From NCBI RefSeq assembly GCF_001421505.1, contig NZ_LMKL01000001.1, positions 1 to 64,000 of the forward strand: a stretch of DNA of 64,000 bases. The letters run 5' to 3'. Source of the DNA: Sphingomonas sp. Leaf17. Lineage in GTDB: Bacteria > Pseudomonadota > Alphaproteobacteria > Sphingomonadales > Sphingomonadaceae. The notes below the pieces were generated by a model. That model saw nothing but the letters and a program-made list of their open reading frames with translations. It was not told the origin of the DNA and did no database searches. Of the stretch, positions 1-9,422 are shown one piece after another (position 1 is the stretch's first letter; every line of letters begins with the position of its first letter). The position numbers and the translations under genes were made by a program.

Positions 1-189
1 CCGACCAACCATCCGGTCAACCGCTGCGGTGAAACCCCTCTACGTCCAACCACCCCACACGTCAAACACAAACTGAAACTTTTCTGACTTTTCCTCAAAA
101 ATCACGGAACTACACGCCGTCGGCGCGTCGCTCCGGTGATATCCGTCATCGAATGCCCGAATCACTGGTACCGCCACGAATTCCCGGCA
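1..189. other. Noncoding left edge
   Basis: No convincing gene is seen here. The stretch is less GC-rich than its surroundings around positions 60-115. It lies 3' of the minus-strand mannosyltransferase gene and probably holds the end of its transcript. No strong hairpin followed by a T-run was recognised. Confidence 0.5.
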
Positions 190-1425
190 TCACGCCCAAC
201 TGCCAAGCCACATCCAGCGCCTGAACGCGTCCGGTGCCGGAAGCTCCGCCGCCGACAGGATGGGATGAAAATACACGAACACGATGGTCGCCAGCGCCAG
301 ACAGCTTTCGTCCCAGTGGCGCACCGGTCGCTGGCGGGCGAACGCGATCGCCAGGACGATGCATAGCCAGATGCTCGACAGATAATAGTAATAGAAGAAC
401 CCGAGCGACTTCGGGATGATCGCCCAGATCAGCAGCGACCCGGCCCACAGCCCCGCGGCGGCCCCGGCCATGGCGTCGCGCCGACGGATGAGCATCCACA
501 GGCACACGCCCACCGCCACCAGCCCGCCCCACATCACCACCGGGTTGCCGATCATCAGCACCCCGCGCACTGCACCATCGACCGGCTCGTACAGATACCA
601 GATCGGCCGCAGATCGAGCGGCCACGTCCACCAGGACGACTGATAGGTATGCGCCGGCAGCACCTGGGTCTGATAGCCCCACATCTCACGCTGGAAGGGT
701 ATGAGCCGCGCGGGCGTCATCGGGCTGTCATGGTAGAAAAAGGCCGGCAGGAACGTCGCGAAATAGGTGGCGACACTGCCCACGCCCAGGGACGCCAGCG
801 CCGCGAACCACCCGATCGTTCCGAAGGACGTCGGATGGCGCCGGCGGATGACCACGAAAGCGACGCCGGCAAAGGCCACATACGGCACCGCCGTCCACTT
901 GACCCCGACCGCCAGCCCCAGCAGCACCGCGCCACCCAGCCATCGCCGCCACGCCTCTCCCCGACCGCCTGCACGCGCGCTCCAGAGCAGCATTGCCACC
1001 GCCAGCACGACGAAACACGCAAGGAACCCGTCGAGCATCGCAATCCGTGCCTGCACGAACACCGTGAAGTTCATCAGCGCGAACAGGCTGCCGATCACCG
1101 CCGGTCGCAGCCGCCCGACCATCAGCCACAGGATCCAGAACACGCCCAGCACGGTCGCGGTCCCCGCAATGCTCGACAGGATCCGCCACCCCAGCGGCCC
1201 GTCGCCGAACAACGCGATACCGGCCGCGATCAGGGTCTTGCCGAGCAACGGATGTTCGGGATTGTGCGATGGACCCAGCGCCAGCAGCGCGCGGGCGGCG
1301 GGCAGGTAGTGTATCTCGTCGAACATCGGTTTCGACGGAACGGTCAGGCGATAGCTGAACAGCGCCTGCGCCAGCACCGCGATGGCCGCCGCCGCGCGGC
1401 GTGGCGTGTTGAGGATCGGTCGCAT
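190..1425 (-). CDS. PMT-family (GT39) dolichyl-phosphate-mannose-type protein mannosyltransferase
   Basis: A 411-residue polytopic membrane protein of the PMT/GT-C fold, which transfers a sugar from a polyprenyl-phosphate carrier to a protein or lipid on the outer face of the cytoplasmic membrane. An acidic motif at the first external loop (FDEIHYLPAAR, about residues 35-45) is the expected catalytic Asp/Glu region. It is followed by HPPLGK-like residues (EHPLLGK) and many hydrophobic segments. The open frame reaches back to 1554 but would then overlap the divergent metZ start, so the ATG at 1425 is preferred; it leaves a 94-bp divergent promoter region. The DPM/GtrA gene at 4540-5643 could supply its lipid-linked donor, which is inference. 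The family call is firm; the acceptor is unknown. Confidence 0.82.
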   Translation of the reverse strand: MRPILNTPRRAAAAIAVLAQALFSYRLTVPSKPMFDEIHYLPAARALLALGPSHNPEHPLLGKTLIAAGIALFGDGPLGWRILSSIAGTATVLGVFWILWLMVGRLRPAVIGSLFALMNFTVFVQARIAMLDGFLACFVVLAVAMLLWSARAGGRGEAWRRWLGGAVLLGLAVGVKWTAVPYVAFAGVAFVVIRRRHPTSFGTIGWFAALASLGVGSVATYFATFLPAFFYHDSPMTPARLIPFQREMWGYQTQVLPAHTYQSSWWTWPLDLRPIWYLYEPVDGAVRGVLMIGNPVVMWGGLVAVGVCLWMLIRRRDAMAGAAAGLWAGSLLIWAIIPKSLGFFYYYYLSSIWLCIVLAIAFARQRPVRHWDESCLALATIVFVYFHPILSAAELPAPDAFRRWMWLGSWA

Positions 1426-1519
1426 CACCGCCTGTGTCCGCCAGCGCGCGCGATATCTCAAGCGGCAAAACCCGCGCCATAGTTGACGCCGCCCCCCCCT
1501 GCCCTGCAAAGCGACGCGC

Positions 1520-2728
1520 ATGAAGCGCAAAGCCGGCCAGGACCCCTCGATCACCGCCCATTGGCGTCCCGCGACTCAAGCCATTCGCGGCGGCTCCGCC
1601 CGCACCGAATATGGCGAGACGTCGGAGGCGCTGTTCCTTACCTCGGGCTACAGCTACGACTGTGCCGGAGACGCCGCCGCGCGCTTCGCCGGCGAGCAGC
1701 AGGGCATGACCTATTCCCGGCTGCAGAACCCGACTGTCGAGATGCTGGAAAAGCGGATCGCGATGCTGGAGGGCGCGGAGGCCTGCCGAACGATGGCCAG
1801 CGGCATGGCGGCGATGACCGCGGTGCTGCTCTGCCAGTTGCAGGCGGGCGACCATGTCGTTGCCGGCCGCGCCGCGTTCGGGTCGTGCCGATGGCTGACC
1901 GACACGCTGCTTCCCAAATTCGGCATCGCCACCAGCCTGGTCGACGCGCGCGACCCGCAGGCGTTCCAGGACGCGGTGCGACCCGAAACCAAGGTCTTCT
2001 TCTTCGAAACGCCTGCCAACCCGACGATGGACGTGGTCGATCTGGCCGCCGTCTGCGGCATCGCCCGCGAACGCGGCATCACTTCGGTCGTCGACAATGC
2101 GTTCGCGACGCCGGCGCTGCAAAGGCCAATGGATTTCGGCGCGGACGTCACCGCCTATAGCGCGACCAAGATGATGGACGGTCAGGGCCGCGTGCTGGCC
2201 GGCGCGGTCTGCGGGACCGAGGATTTCATCACCAACACCCTGTTGCCCTTCACCCGCAACACCGGCCCGACCCTGTCGGCCTTCAACGCGTGGGTGGTGC
2301 TGAAGGGGCTGGAAACGCTCGACCTCCGGATCACCCGCCAGTCGGAAAACGCGCTGAAGGTCGGGCAATTCCTCGAAGGTCGCGTGCCGACGATCCTGCA
2401 TCCCGGCCTGGCCAGCCATCCGCAGCACGAACTGGCGATGCGCCAGATGAAGGCGGCGGGCACGATCTTCGCGATCATCCTCGACGGCGGGCGCGAACAG
2501 GCACACGGCCTGCTCGATGCGCTGCAACTGGTCGACATCAGCAACAACATCGGCGATTCGCGCTCGCTGATGACTCACCCCGCCAGCACCACCCACGCCG
2601 GCATGGCCGAGGACAAGCGGCTGGAGATGGGCATCACCGAAGGCATGCTGCGCCTGAACGTCGGGCTGGAGGATCCCCAGGACGTGATCGACGATCTCGA
2701 CCGGGCGCTGCGCGCCGTGGGGCTGTGA
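1520..2728 (+). CDS. metZ: O-succinylhomoserine sulfhydrylase
   Basis: A 402-residue PLP enzyme of the Cys/Met metabolism family (cystathionine gamma-synthase fold). It makes homocysteine from O-succinylhomoserine and sulfide in methionine synthesis. The PLP lysine is K217 in the motif SATKMMDGQGR, whose MDGQGR tail is typical of MetZ rather than MetB or MetC. The phosphate-binding ASGMAAMT segment (about 93-100) and the VDNAF aspartate (about 192) are present. The start ATG at 1520 lacks a strong Shine-Dalgarno. Its stop overlaps the GTG start of apaG by 4 bases, indicating an operon metZ-apaG-lysR. Full family length; high confidence. Confidence 0.92.
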   Translation: MKRKAGQDPSITAHWRPATQAIRGGSARTEYGETSEALFLTSGYSYDCAGDAAARFAGEQQGMTYSRLQNPTVEMLEKRIAMLEGAEACRTMASGMAAMTAVLLCQLQAGDHVVAGRAAFGSCRWLTDTLLPKFGIATSLVDARDPQAFQDAVRPETKVFFFETPANPTMDVVDLAAVCGIARERGITSVVDNAFATPALQRPMDFGADVTAYSATKMMDGQGRVLAGAVCGTEDFITNTLLPFTRNTGPTLSAFNAWVVLKGLETLDLRITRQSENALKVGQFLEGRVPTILHPGLASHPQHELAMRQMKAAGTIFAIILDGGREQAHGLLDALQLVDISNNIGDSRSLMTHPASTTHAGMAEDKRLEMGITEGMLRLNVGLEDPQDVIDDLDRALRAVGL

Positions 2729-3123
2729 AGGCCTTTTTCCCCCACGCGGCGACGACCGGTGGCGTGACCGTGCGAGTCGCCACCAGCTACCTCGCCGACC
2801 AGTCGGAGCCGCGGCGGGGCCGCTGGTTCTGGGCCTATCATATCCGCATCGAGAATGACGGCGCGCAGCCGGTCCAGCTGCTGACCCGTCACTGGACGAT
2901 CACCGACGGTCGCGGCGCGAGCCACACGGTCGAGGGCGAGGGCGTGGTCGGCGAACAGCCGATGCTCGATCCCGGTGCCAGCTATGATTACGTCTCGGGC
3001 TGCCCGCTGGCCACGCCGACCGGCGCGATGGAGGGATATTACAGCATGGTGCTGGGCGATGGCGCGCGGCTCGACGTCGCCATCCCCCGCTTCGTGCTGA
3101 CCGCGCCGGCGGTGACCGGATGA
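2725..3123 (+). CDS. apaG: ApaG domain protein
   Basis: A 132-residue all-beta protein of the ApaG (DUF525) family, associated with Co2+/Mg2+ homeostasis and resistance in enterobacteria; its biochemical role is not settled. Core family features are visible: the YHIRIENDG segment, the LLTRHWTITDGRG motif and a later glycine-rich VVGEQPMLDPGASYDYVSGCPL stretch (beyond residue 70). The start is the GTG at 2725, inside the last codons of metZ (GTGA overlap). The stop overlaps the ATG of the following lysR gene (ATGA), so all three are translationally coupled. The length matches the family. Confidence 0.9.
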   Translation: MKAFFPHAATTGGVTVRVATSYLADQSEPRRGRWFWAYHIRIENDGAQPVQLLTRHWTITDGRGASHTVEGEGVVGEQPMLDPGASYDYVSGCPLATPTGAMEGYYSMVLGDGARLDVAIPRFVLTAPAVTG

Positions 3124-3911
3124 AGCGGACGCACCTGCCCCTGAACGGCCTGCGCGTGTTCGATGCCGCCGCGCGCCATCTGTCCTTCACCCGCGCCGCC
3201 GACGAGCTGGCGGTGACACCCGCCGCCGTCGGCCAGCAGATCCGCGCGCTGGAGGATACGCTAGGCGTCGTCCTGTTCCGCCGCACGACGCGCGGGCTGG
3301 AGCTGACGCCGGAGGGCGAGGCCGGCCTTGCGCCATTGCGCGACGCGTTCCTCCAGTTTGAGGAGTCGGTGCGGGCGATGCAGTCGGGCCAGTCGTCCAA
3401 GTCGCTGACCATTGCCGCCCCGCGCGACGTCACCGAACGCTGGCTGATGCCCCGCCTCGCGCGCATCGCCGCCGCCGATCGCGATCTGCGCTTCACGCTG
3501 GTCGCGGCGGACGAGGGTGGCGACTTCACCGAGGCCAATCTGGATCTCGCCATCCGCTGGGGTGACGGGCCGGGCGAGCATGAAGGGCTGGCGATCGATT
3601 CCGATGGCATGGTCACACTGGCGGGTACGCAGGGTGGACCGGACGGAGCGATCGGCTGGCCAGGCGCGCCCGGTGCCGATACGACGCATTGCATCCGGGT
3701 GGCCGATGCCGGTCTGGCGATCGACGCTGCGATAGCCGGACTGGGCCACGCCACCGTGCCGCATCTGCTCGCCGTCGCCGATCTGGCCGGCGGCCGGGTC
3801 CGGCAGATCGGAGACCCGACGCCGTCGGCGTTCGGCTACTGGCTGGTCGCCCCCCTGCCCCAATGGCGGCAGAAGAAAGTACGCGCGCTGGTCGAGGCGC
3901 TGACCGCCTAA
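3120..3911 (+). CDS. LysR-family transcriptional regulator (GcvA-like)
   Basis: A 263-residue LysR-type regulator. The N-terminal winged helix-turn-helix (about residues 6-65) contains the typical LSFTRAADELAVTPAAVGQQI recognition region and the LFRRTTRGLELT wing, closest to GcvA/AmpR-type members. The effector-binding part (about 90-260) is about 35-40 residues shorter than the usual 300, with the middle compressed; no frameshift is evident. It is coupled by ATGA overlap to apaG. LysR genes usually control neighbouring or divergent genes, so metZ or the upstream mannosyltransferase are possible targets, but no operator could be identified. The ligand is unknown. Confidence 0.85.
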   Translation: MKRTHLPLNGLRVFDAAARHLSFTRAADELAVTPAAVGQQIRALEDTLGVVLFRRTTRGLELTPEGEAGLAPLRDAFLQFEESVRAMQSGQSSKSLTIAAPRDVTERWLMPRLARIAAADRDLRFTLVAADEGGDFTEANLDLAIRWGDGPGEHEGLAIDSDGMVTLAGTQGGPDGAIGWPGAPGADTTHCIRVADAGLAIDAAIAGLGHATVPHLLAVADLAGGRVRQIGDPTPSAFGYWLVAPLPQWRQKKVRALVEALTA

Positions 3912-3971
3912 GTTCCGCTGACCCGCCAAGGCTAGCGAGGGCGCTCAATACAGGAAAGACAGGCAGTAACC

Positions 3972-4490
3972 GTGATCGAGTCAGCGGCCGACAAGGTGCG
4001 AATCTACCAGTTTCGGAAAATGGGCTACATAGGAACGCGGGCAGACATCGCGGATACGCGATCAAAGCGCCCCGCCGACAGCCTAGCCTTCGTCATTGAC
4101 GCCGCGCCAGATATTCAGGCGCTGTACCGGTCACCTGACCCGGCGCTCTATGTATGGCTAAACAACGGTCAGGAGTTCCCTTGGTATGTGGGCAAGGCGG
4201 GCAAGGGGCTGAAGACCCGGTGGGATCAATGGATAAGCGGTTTCTACGCCACCGCCGCGGAACGCCGGAAACTGGCCGACCACGCCAAAGCAACGACGGG
4301 GCTGGCCATGGCCGAGCGCATCCGTCGACAACCCGCCGGCAGTGTCGAGCTATGGGCGCGTCCTGCCGGGTCCATCACACTACTGGGCCTGTCCGGTACA
4401 CTTGTGAGCGCCGAGGAGGAAATCCTCATAAAACTCCTTCGACCGCGGTGGAACGACGGCGGAGACAGATCGCGCGACGATATCGTGTGA
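3972..4490 (+). CDS. Small GIY-YIG-like endonuclease-domain protein
   Basis: A 172-residue protein starting at GTG 3972. Residues 59-84 read like a GIY-YIG core: a LYVW strand (Y60), a second tyrosine strand WYVGKAGKGLKTR (Y72, G74, K75) and the conserved arginine R83. Near the C-terminus EEEILIKLLRPRWN (148-161) gives the expected metal-binding glutamate and the terminal asparagine. The first 50 residues match nothing I recognise. Base composition looks lower in GC than the neighbours, suggesting transfer. It lies alone between lysR and a convergent glycosyltransferase. Family membership is inferred from motif order only; a defence, repair or homing role cannot be assigned. Confidence 0.6.
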   Translation: MIESAADKVRIYQFRKMGYIGTRADIADTRSKRPADSLAFVIDAAPDIQALYRSPDPALYVWLNNGQEFPWYVGKAGKGLKTRWDQWISGFYATAAERRKLADHAKATTGLAMAERIRRQPAGSVELWARPAGSITLLGLSGTLVSAEEEILIKLLRPRWNDGGDRSRDDIV

Positions 4491-4539
4491 CACCGCCACC
4501 CGCGCCCGCACGGCATCGCGGTCATGCGGGCCGACCGGA

Positions 4540-5643
4540 TCAGTACCGTCCCCAGGTAAAGCGCGACGACAGCGCGTAATTCCACACCGCGCCCACCAGC
4601 ACCCCGACCAGCGCCGACGTCGCCCATGCGCCGTCGCGCGCGCCGTGCAGGAACGCCGCGATCCCGACATTGGCGATCGCCCCGACCGAACACACCAGAC
4701 AGAACGACACCCATCCATCCAGCAGCGCCCGCCACCCGGTCAGCCGCCGGTCGCGATAGGTCAGCGCATTGTTCAGATAGAAATTGAACGTCATCGCCAC
4801 CAACGTCGCGACGATCAGCCCGGCGATATAAGACATGCCGAGCACGACGAAGCACAGCGCCAGCACGGCCATGTGCAACCCCACCCCCAGCACGCCGATC
4901 GCGGAAAACATCGCGAACCGCACCGGCACGAACCGCCCGAACATCCGGTCGTACAGCGCGATCAGAAACTCTATCGCCACGACATGGTCCAGCTTGCTCT
5001 CGCCCTCGGTCCGCACGCGGAAGGTATAGGGCAGCTCGCGAAAGCGCAGCGGCGCGGCGCTGGCGGTCATGATGTCGAGCAGGATCTTGAACCCGATCGC
5101 TGACAGGTCCGGGGCCAGCCGCCGCAGCGTCTCGGTGCGGATCATGAAAAACCCGCTCATCGGATCGGTCAGGTCCGCCTTCAGCACGCGCCGCGACAGC
5201 TTGGTGGCGAGCGCCGACTTGGCTACCCGGTCGCGGTCCCAGTCGCCCGTCCCGCCGCCCGCCACGAAGCGCGACCCGATCACCAGATCCAGCGACGGGT
5301 CGTCGGTCAGCGCCATCAGCATCGCCGGCAGGATCGTTTCGTCATGTTGCAAATCGCCGTCGATCACCGCGACCATCGGCGCGGCGGTCGCGCACATCCC
5401 CTCGATACAGGCCGAGGACAGGCCGCGCCGGCCGATCCGCTGGATCACCCGCACCCGCGTGTCGGTCCGCGCCAGCGCCCGCGCGACGTCGGCGGTCCCG
5501 TCGGGGCTGTCGTCGTCGACGAACACCGCCTCCCACACGAGTCCCGCCAGCGCCGCGTCGAGCCTTGCCACCAGCGCCGCGACATTGCCCTTCTCGTTGA
5601 AGGTCGGGATGACGATCGCAAGCGCGAGCGGCGCGGGGCTCAC
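4540..5643 (-). CDS. Polyprenyl-phosphate mannosyltransferase (DPM-type GT2) fused to GtrA
   Basis: A 367-residue fusion. Residues 6-235 are a GT2 glycosyltransferase of the dolichol-phosphate mannose synthase type, with the IVIPTFNE start, the [10 protein letters not shown] motif (41-50), DGDLQHDE at 96-103 as the metal/nucleotide-sugar site, and the SGFF motif near 163. Residues 240-367 form a GtrA-type four-helix membrane domain ending in RFTWGRY, thought to help flip or anchor the lipid-linked sugar. Translation starts at GTG 5643, overlapping the leuB stop by 4 bases (GTGA). Together with the PMT-family gene at 190-1425 it could form a lipid-linked mannose pathway (inference). The sugar is not determined by sequence alone. 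Confidence 0.85.
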   Translation of the reverse strand: MSPAPLALAIVIPTFNEKGNVAALVARLDAALAGLVWEAVFVDDDSPDGTADVARALARTDTRVRVIQRIGRRGLSSACIEGMCATAAPMVAVIDGDLQHDETILPAMLMALTDDPSLDLVIGSRFVAGGGTGDWDRDRVAKSALATKLSRRVLKADLTDPMSGFFMIRTETLRRLAPDLSAIGFKILLDIMTASAAPLRFRELPYTFRVRTEGESKLDHVVAIEFLIALYDRMFGRFVPVRFAMFSAIGVLGVGLHMAVLALCFVVLGMSYIAGLIVATLVAMTFNFYLNNALTYRDRRLTGWRALLDGWVSFCLVCSVGAIANVGIAAFLHGARDGAWATSALVGVLVGAVWNYALSSRFTWGRY

Positions 5644-6683
5644 AGCGCGGCCAGGACCAGGTCGCCCATCGCGGTCGTGCTGACGCTGCCGCCCAGATCG
5701 GCGGTCCGCGCGCCGCCGGCGATCACCGTCGCCACCGCCGCCTCGATCCGGTCGGCGGGCGCCGGCATGGCGAGCGAATGGCGCAGCATCATCGCCGCCG
5801 ACAGGATCGCGGCGCACGGATTGGCCTTGCCCTGGCCCGCAATGTCGGGCGCGCTGCCATGGATCGGCTCGTACAGCCCCTTGGCCGCGTCGTTGATCGC
5901 CGCCGACGGCAACATGCCGATCGACCCGACGCACATCGACGCCTGATCCGACAGGATGTCGCCGAACAGGTTGCCGGTCACCAGCACGTCGAACTGCCCC
6001 GGATTGCGCACCAGCTGCATCGCCGCATTGTCGACATACATGTGCTGCACGGTAACGTCGGGGAAGTCGCGCGCGACCTCGTTCATCACGTCGCGCCACA
6101 GCTGCGACGTTTCCAGCACGTTCGCCTTGTCGACCGACATGAGGCGGCGGCGGCGGCCCATCGCGGTGGTGAAGCCGACCCGCGCGATCCGCGCGACCTC
6201 CGCCTCGTCATAGCGCATCAGGTCATGCCCCTCGCGCAGGCCCTCAGGCGTCGTCCCGCGCCCCTTGTCACCGAAATAGACGTCACCGGTCAGTTCGCGG
6301 ATGATAACCATGTCGATCGCACCCGCGACCTCCGGCCGCAGCGCCGACGCATCCTCCAGCCCGGCGAACATCTTGGCCGGGCGCAGATTGGCGAACAGCC
6401 CCAGATTCTTGCGCAGGCCCAAAATTGCCTGCTCCGGCCGCAACGCGCGTTCCAGAGTGTCGAACGCGGGATCGCCGACCGCACCGAACAGGATCGCGTC
6501 CGCGCGATACGCCAGATCCATCGTCGCGGGCGGCAACGGATGCCCCGCCGCGCGATAGGCGGCCCCACCGACCAGCCCGTCCTCGAACGTCAGCCCCAGG
6601 TCGAGCGCATCGAGCACGCGCCGCGCCTGCGTCGTCACTTCGGGACCGATGCCGTCGCCGGCCAGTATCGCGATCAGGGGCAT
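5640..6683 (-). CDS. leuB: 3-isopropylmalate dehydrogenase
   Basis: A 347-residue NAD-dependent decarboxylating dehydrogenase of leucine synthesis. The N-terminus ([12 protein letters not shown]) and the motif YFGDKGRG distinguish it from isocitrate dehydrogenase. [17 protein letters not shown] with [18 protein letters not shown] near residues 270-290 forms the NAD and substrate site. The ATG at 6683 has a good Shine-Dalgarno (GAGAGGTGA) and fits the family N-terminus better than the in-frame start at 6740. It follows recO by 49 bases and overlaps the glycosyltransferase start. No leuCD genes are nearby. Confidence 0.95.
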   Translation of the reverse strand: MPLIAILAGDGIGPEVTTQARRVLDALDLGLTFEDGLVGGAAYRAAGHPLPPATMDLAYRADAILFGAVGDPAFDTLERALRPEQAILGLRKNLGLFANLRPAKMFAGLEDASALRPEVAGAIDMVIIRELTGDVYFGDKGRGTTPEGLREGHDLMRYDEAEVARIARVGFTTAMGRRRRLMSVDKANVLETSQLWRDVMNEVARDFPDVTVQHMYVDNAAMQLVRNPGQFDVLVTGNLFGDILSDQASMCVGSIGMLPSAAINDAAKGLYEPIHGSAPDIAGQGKANPCAAILSAAMMLRHSLAMPAPADRIEAAVATVIAGGARTADLGGSVSTTAMGDLVLAAL

Positions 6684-6732
6684 GGACTGTTCACCTCTCG
6701 TTAGCCCCGCGTCCTTGCCGGGCGGCCCGGCA

Positions 6733-7464
6733 TCACGCAACCGCCCTTTTCAACCGGTCGACCAGCCGCACCCGCGCCGACAGGACATCCACGCGCCGAT
6801 CGACCAGCACATCGCGCGCCAGGAAATGCCCGGTCAGCGCGAGGCCATCGAGAATATCGGGCCACCCGGCCACCCCGCCGTCGCGCAGGAACGGCGGCAG
6901 GCGCATCAGCTTCGTCTCATAACCGACCGCCGCGCCTCGCGTCACCGCAGCCCCACTGCGCGGGCTGACAAAGGCCAGGTCGCGGTCGACGCCGGTCACG
7001 ACGCAGACACTCAGATCCAGCCCGAATCCCATTTCGGCAAGCAACAGCCGTTCGTACAGCACCAGCGCCATCGCCCAGTCGCGGGCCAGCGGCGCGGCGG
7101 CGATCGCACCGATCAGCCCGCCCAGCCCGTCATACAGCCGGGGATAGGCCTGCCCCTCCGGCAGGCTGGCGGCGGTCAGCGCGGTCGCCCATTCCAAGGC
7201 ACCGGCGGCCAGCGGCTCGCGGTGCAGCGACGCCCGGCTCGCCAGCGGCTCGACGGTCAGCGCCGGCAATTGCTCCTCGGTGCGTGCGCGCCACTCGCCC
7301 ATCACCAGATTGGCGGGCTGCAACACGGGGCGCAACTGGCGCGACCGGCCGCCGCGGACATAGCCCGGCTGCACCCCGTCGGCACGGGTCAGCGCCCGCG
7401 CCACGACACCGTGTTCGCCGTGGTTGCGCGTCGACAGGATGATCGCTTCGGCCCGGATATGCAT
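6733..7464 (-). CDS. recO: DNA repair protein RecO
   Basis: A 243-residue RecO. It works with RecF and RecR to load RecA on SSB-coated single-stranded DNA. The N-terminal OB-fold shows the typical start [21 protein letters not shown], followed by the helical domain (about 80-240). As in many alphaproteobacterial RecO proteins no four-cysteine zinc site is visible. It lies inside the minus-strand run uvrC, deacetylase, acyltransferase, recO, leuB, with only 28 bases to the upstream acyltransferase. Length is normal. Confidence 0.92.
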   Translation of the reverse strand: MHIRAEAIILSTRNHGEHGVVARALTRADGVQPGYVRGGRSRQLRPVLQPANLVMGEWRARTEEQLPALTVEPLASRASLHREPLAAGALEWATALTAASLPEGQAYPRLYDGLGGLIGAIAAAPLARDWAMALVLYERLLLAEMGFGLDLSVCVVTGVDRDLAFVSPRSGAAVTRGAAVGYETKLMRLPPFLRDGGVAGWPDILDGLALTGHFLARDVLVDRRVDVLSARVRLVDRLKRAVA

Positions 7465-7492
7465 GGTCGCCGCCAGTCCTAGCGCGTGCCGG

Positions 7493-8404
7493 TCAGCGAC
7501 GCACCCGTTTCGCGAACGCGGTCAGTCGCGGATGCGCCACCAGCCGCTTGGCCAGTCCGACCGCGCCGGCGAACCCGGCCAGGACCGCCACCGTCGCGCG
7601 ATTGCCCGGCGTCCGCCGCAGCATCAGCAGATCGACGCACGGCGTCCCACCGGTCGCGAACTGCCGCTTGTGCTGCCCCTCGCCTTCCGTGAAGTCGAAC
7701 CAGCGAAAGCCACCTTCATCCTGCAGGTCGCGCATCGCCGCGGCATGCAGGACCGCGCCGGGTGACAGCGCGGCAAACGCCGGATCGTGGCCGACATGAT
7801 CGTACCGCACCACGTCGCCCTCGACCGAACACCACAGATATGCCGCGGGCCGATCGCCCATGAACAGCAACCATGCGCGAACGCATCCCGCCGCCGCCAG
7901 CGCCGCCAGCGTCGATCGCGACTCCGCGTCGTCGGGCAGCCCGTCACCGATCAGCCGCTCCTGATACGTCGTCGCCGAAACCGCGCGGGCAGATTCGTAG
8001 AATGTCGCGAGACCGGCGACGTCGCGACAGGCGCGCACGTCGATCCGGCCGCCATTCGCCTCCGCCAGCCGCCGCGTCTTGCGCCGGATCGCCGCCCGCG
8101 CATTGGTCGACAGCCCGGCAAGCCACGAACCATGGCCGATCGACAGGTCGGCATGGTAGCGGACATAGCGCTGAGTAACATGGACCAGCGCCCCCGGCAT
8201 CCGCGCGGTCGCGTCCCCGACCAGCGCCACCGGCAGCGACGTGACGAGATACCCGTCGGCTGATGACGGCAGTGTCGGCAGGACCGGCATCACCCCTGCG
8301 CGCACCATATCCAGCGAGAAAGGCACCCGCACAAGCCGGCGGCGGATCGTCGCAAGTCTCCGCGCCCCGACCTGCAACTTCAGCGGCCACGGGACCGCGC
8401 TCAC
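7493..8404 (-). CDS. GNAT/FemAB-like acyltransferase (BioF2-type acetyltransferase domain)
   Basis: A 303-residue protein starting at GTG 8404, overlapping the stop of the upstream deacetylase by 4 bases. The central part (about 105-270) carries the BioF2-like acetyltransferase pattern: NARAAIRRKTRRL, a SATTYQERL helix, GDRPAAYLWCSVEGDVVRYDHVGHDP (long beta strands) and the acyl-CoA end segment FRWFDFTEGEGQHKRQFATG. Such proteins occur in exopolysaccharide and cellulose loci and acylate sugars or peptides. Coupling with a polysaccharide deacetylase supports a cell-surface glycan role (inference). Substrate unknown. Confidence 0.75.
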   Translation of the reverse strand: MSAVPWPLKLQVGARRLATIRRRLVRVPFSLDMVRAGVMPVLPTLPSSADGYLVTSLPVALVGDATARMPGALVHVTQRYVRYHADLSIGHGSWLAGLSTNARAAIRRKTRRLAEANGGRIDVRACRDVAGLATFYESARAVSATTYQERLIGDGLPDDAESRSTLAALAAAGCVRAWLLFMGDRPAAYLWCSVEGDVVRYDHVGHDPAFAALSPGAVLHAAAMRDLQDEGGFRWFDFTEGEGQHKRQFATGGTPCVDLLMLRRTPGNRATVAVLAGFAGAVGLAKRLVAHPRLTAFAKRVRR

Positions 8405-9351
8405 CCTTTGCGTTCCGACACCCAGTTCGACCAGAGCTGTTCCGCCTGCCGCCAGCGGGTTCGCAACGTGTCCGGCCCCAGCGGCCGGTCCGGCTGGTCC
8501 AGTGCCAGCGCGGGGCGATCGGCGAAATGCCGCGTCGGCAGGACGTCGCGCATCTCCGCCAGAACCCCGCACAGCGCCTCGAACCGGCGGACATGGACCG
8601 CATTGGCGCGCGTGCCCGACCGGTTGGCCAGTTCGAACCCGTGGCTGACGATCGTCATCGCGGTGTGCTGGCAGACCGCGGCATGTTCCAGCGCGTCGTA
8701 CATCTCGCCGGTCGACAGCGCGCAGATCTGCACCGTGCGCAGCTTGCCCGGCTTGTCCTCGATGACGGTCACCGGCACTTCGATGACGTCGCGCAGGACC
8801 GGCGCGATCTGTCGGTGGTCCAGACCGATTCCGCTAGGCGACGGTGCCTGCGCCCCGTTGTGACTGCTGTCATACTGGAACCCCAGCGCCGCCAGCACCG
8901 CCAGCGTGTCGTCGTTCGCGGCATAGCTGCCGGCGCGGAACGCCACCGGCTGCGGCGCGCCGGCCGCCACCAGCAAGGCGTTCGCCTGTTCGATCAGCGC
9001 CCGCTGCTCCGCCCGGTCATATTCGGACAGGTCGCTGCGGGCATGAACCTTGCGGTCGGTCACACTGGCATCGGTCCAGCCGGGGTGAAGATGCAACTGC
9101 ACTTCCTGCCCGGCGGTCAGGATCGCATCGACCGTCCGCCGGAACGGATCCAGCCCGAACACCAGCGCCGGCATCGGATCGACGAAGAAGCACGCCTTCA
9201 GCCCGTGCGTGTTCAGCCGGTCCAGCTGATAGGCGACACCAACGCCCGCCGGTTCGATCGAACGCTGATGGATTCCCGCGGCATCGTACCCGGCGGTGTG
9301 ATGCCGCCAGGCGAACTCGGTATCTATCGTCAGGAACACGGCGGTCGTCAC
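8401..9351 (-). CDS. Polysaccharide deacetylase-like protein
   Basis: A 316-residue NodB-fold (carbohydrate esterase 4-like) protein. The TIDTEFAW motif near the N-terminus supplies the catalytic and metal aspartates. QLHLHPGWTD (about 83-92) gives the histidine metal ligands, and FRAGSYAANDDTLAVLAALGFQYDSS is the typical NodB motif with the conserved arginine. No signal peptide is visible, so it appears cytoplasmic. It is followed by a coupled acyltransferase (GTGA overlap), suggesting the two genes modify the same glycan or glycolipid. The exact substrate is not recognisable. Confidence 0.8.
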   Translation of the reverse strand: MTTAVFLTIDTEFAWRHHTAGYDAAGIHQRSIEPAGVGVAYQLDRLNTHGLKACFFVDPMPALVFGLDPFRRTVDAILTAGQEVQLHLHPGWTDASVTDRKVHARSDLSEYDRAEQRALIEQANALLVAAGAPQPVAFRAGSYAANDDTLAVLAALGFQYDSSHNGAQAPSPSGIGLDHRQIAPVLRDVIEVPVTVIEDKPGKLRTVQICALSTGEMYDALEHAAVCQHTAMTIVSHGFELANRSGTRANAVHVRRFEALCGVLAEMRDVLPTRHFADRPALALDQPDRPLGPDTLRTRWRQAEQLWSNWVSERKG

Positions 9352-9422
9352 ACGCGGAAGCTAACACGACCCGGTGAAGATTCCCTTGATCGTTTCGTAC
9401 CACGGCAACGTGGCGGCGGGCA

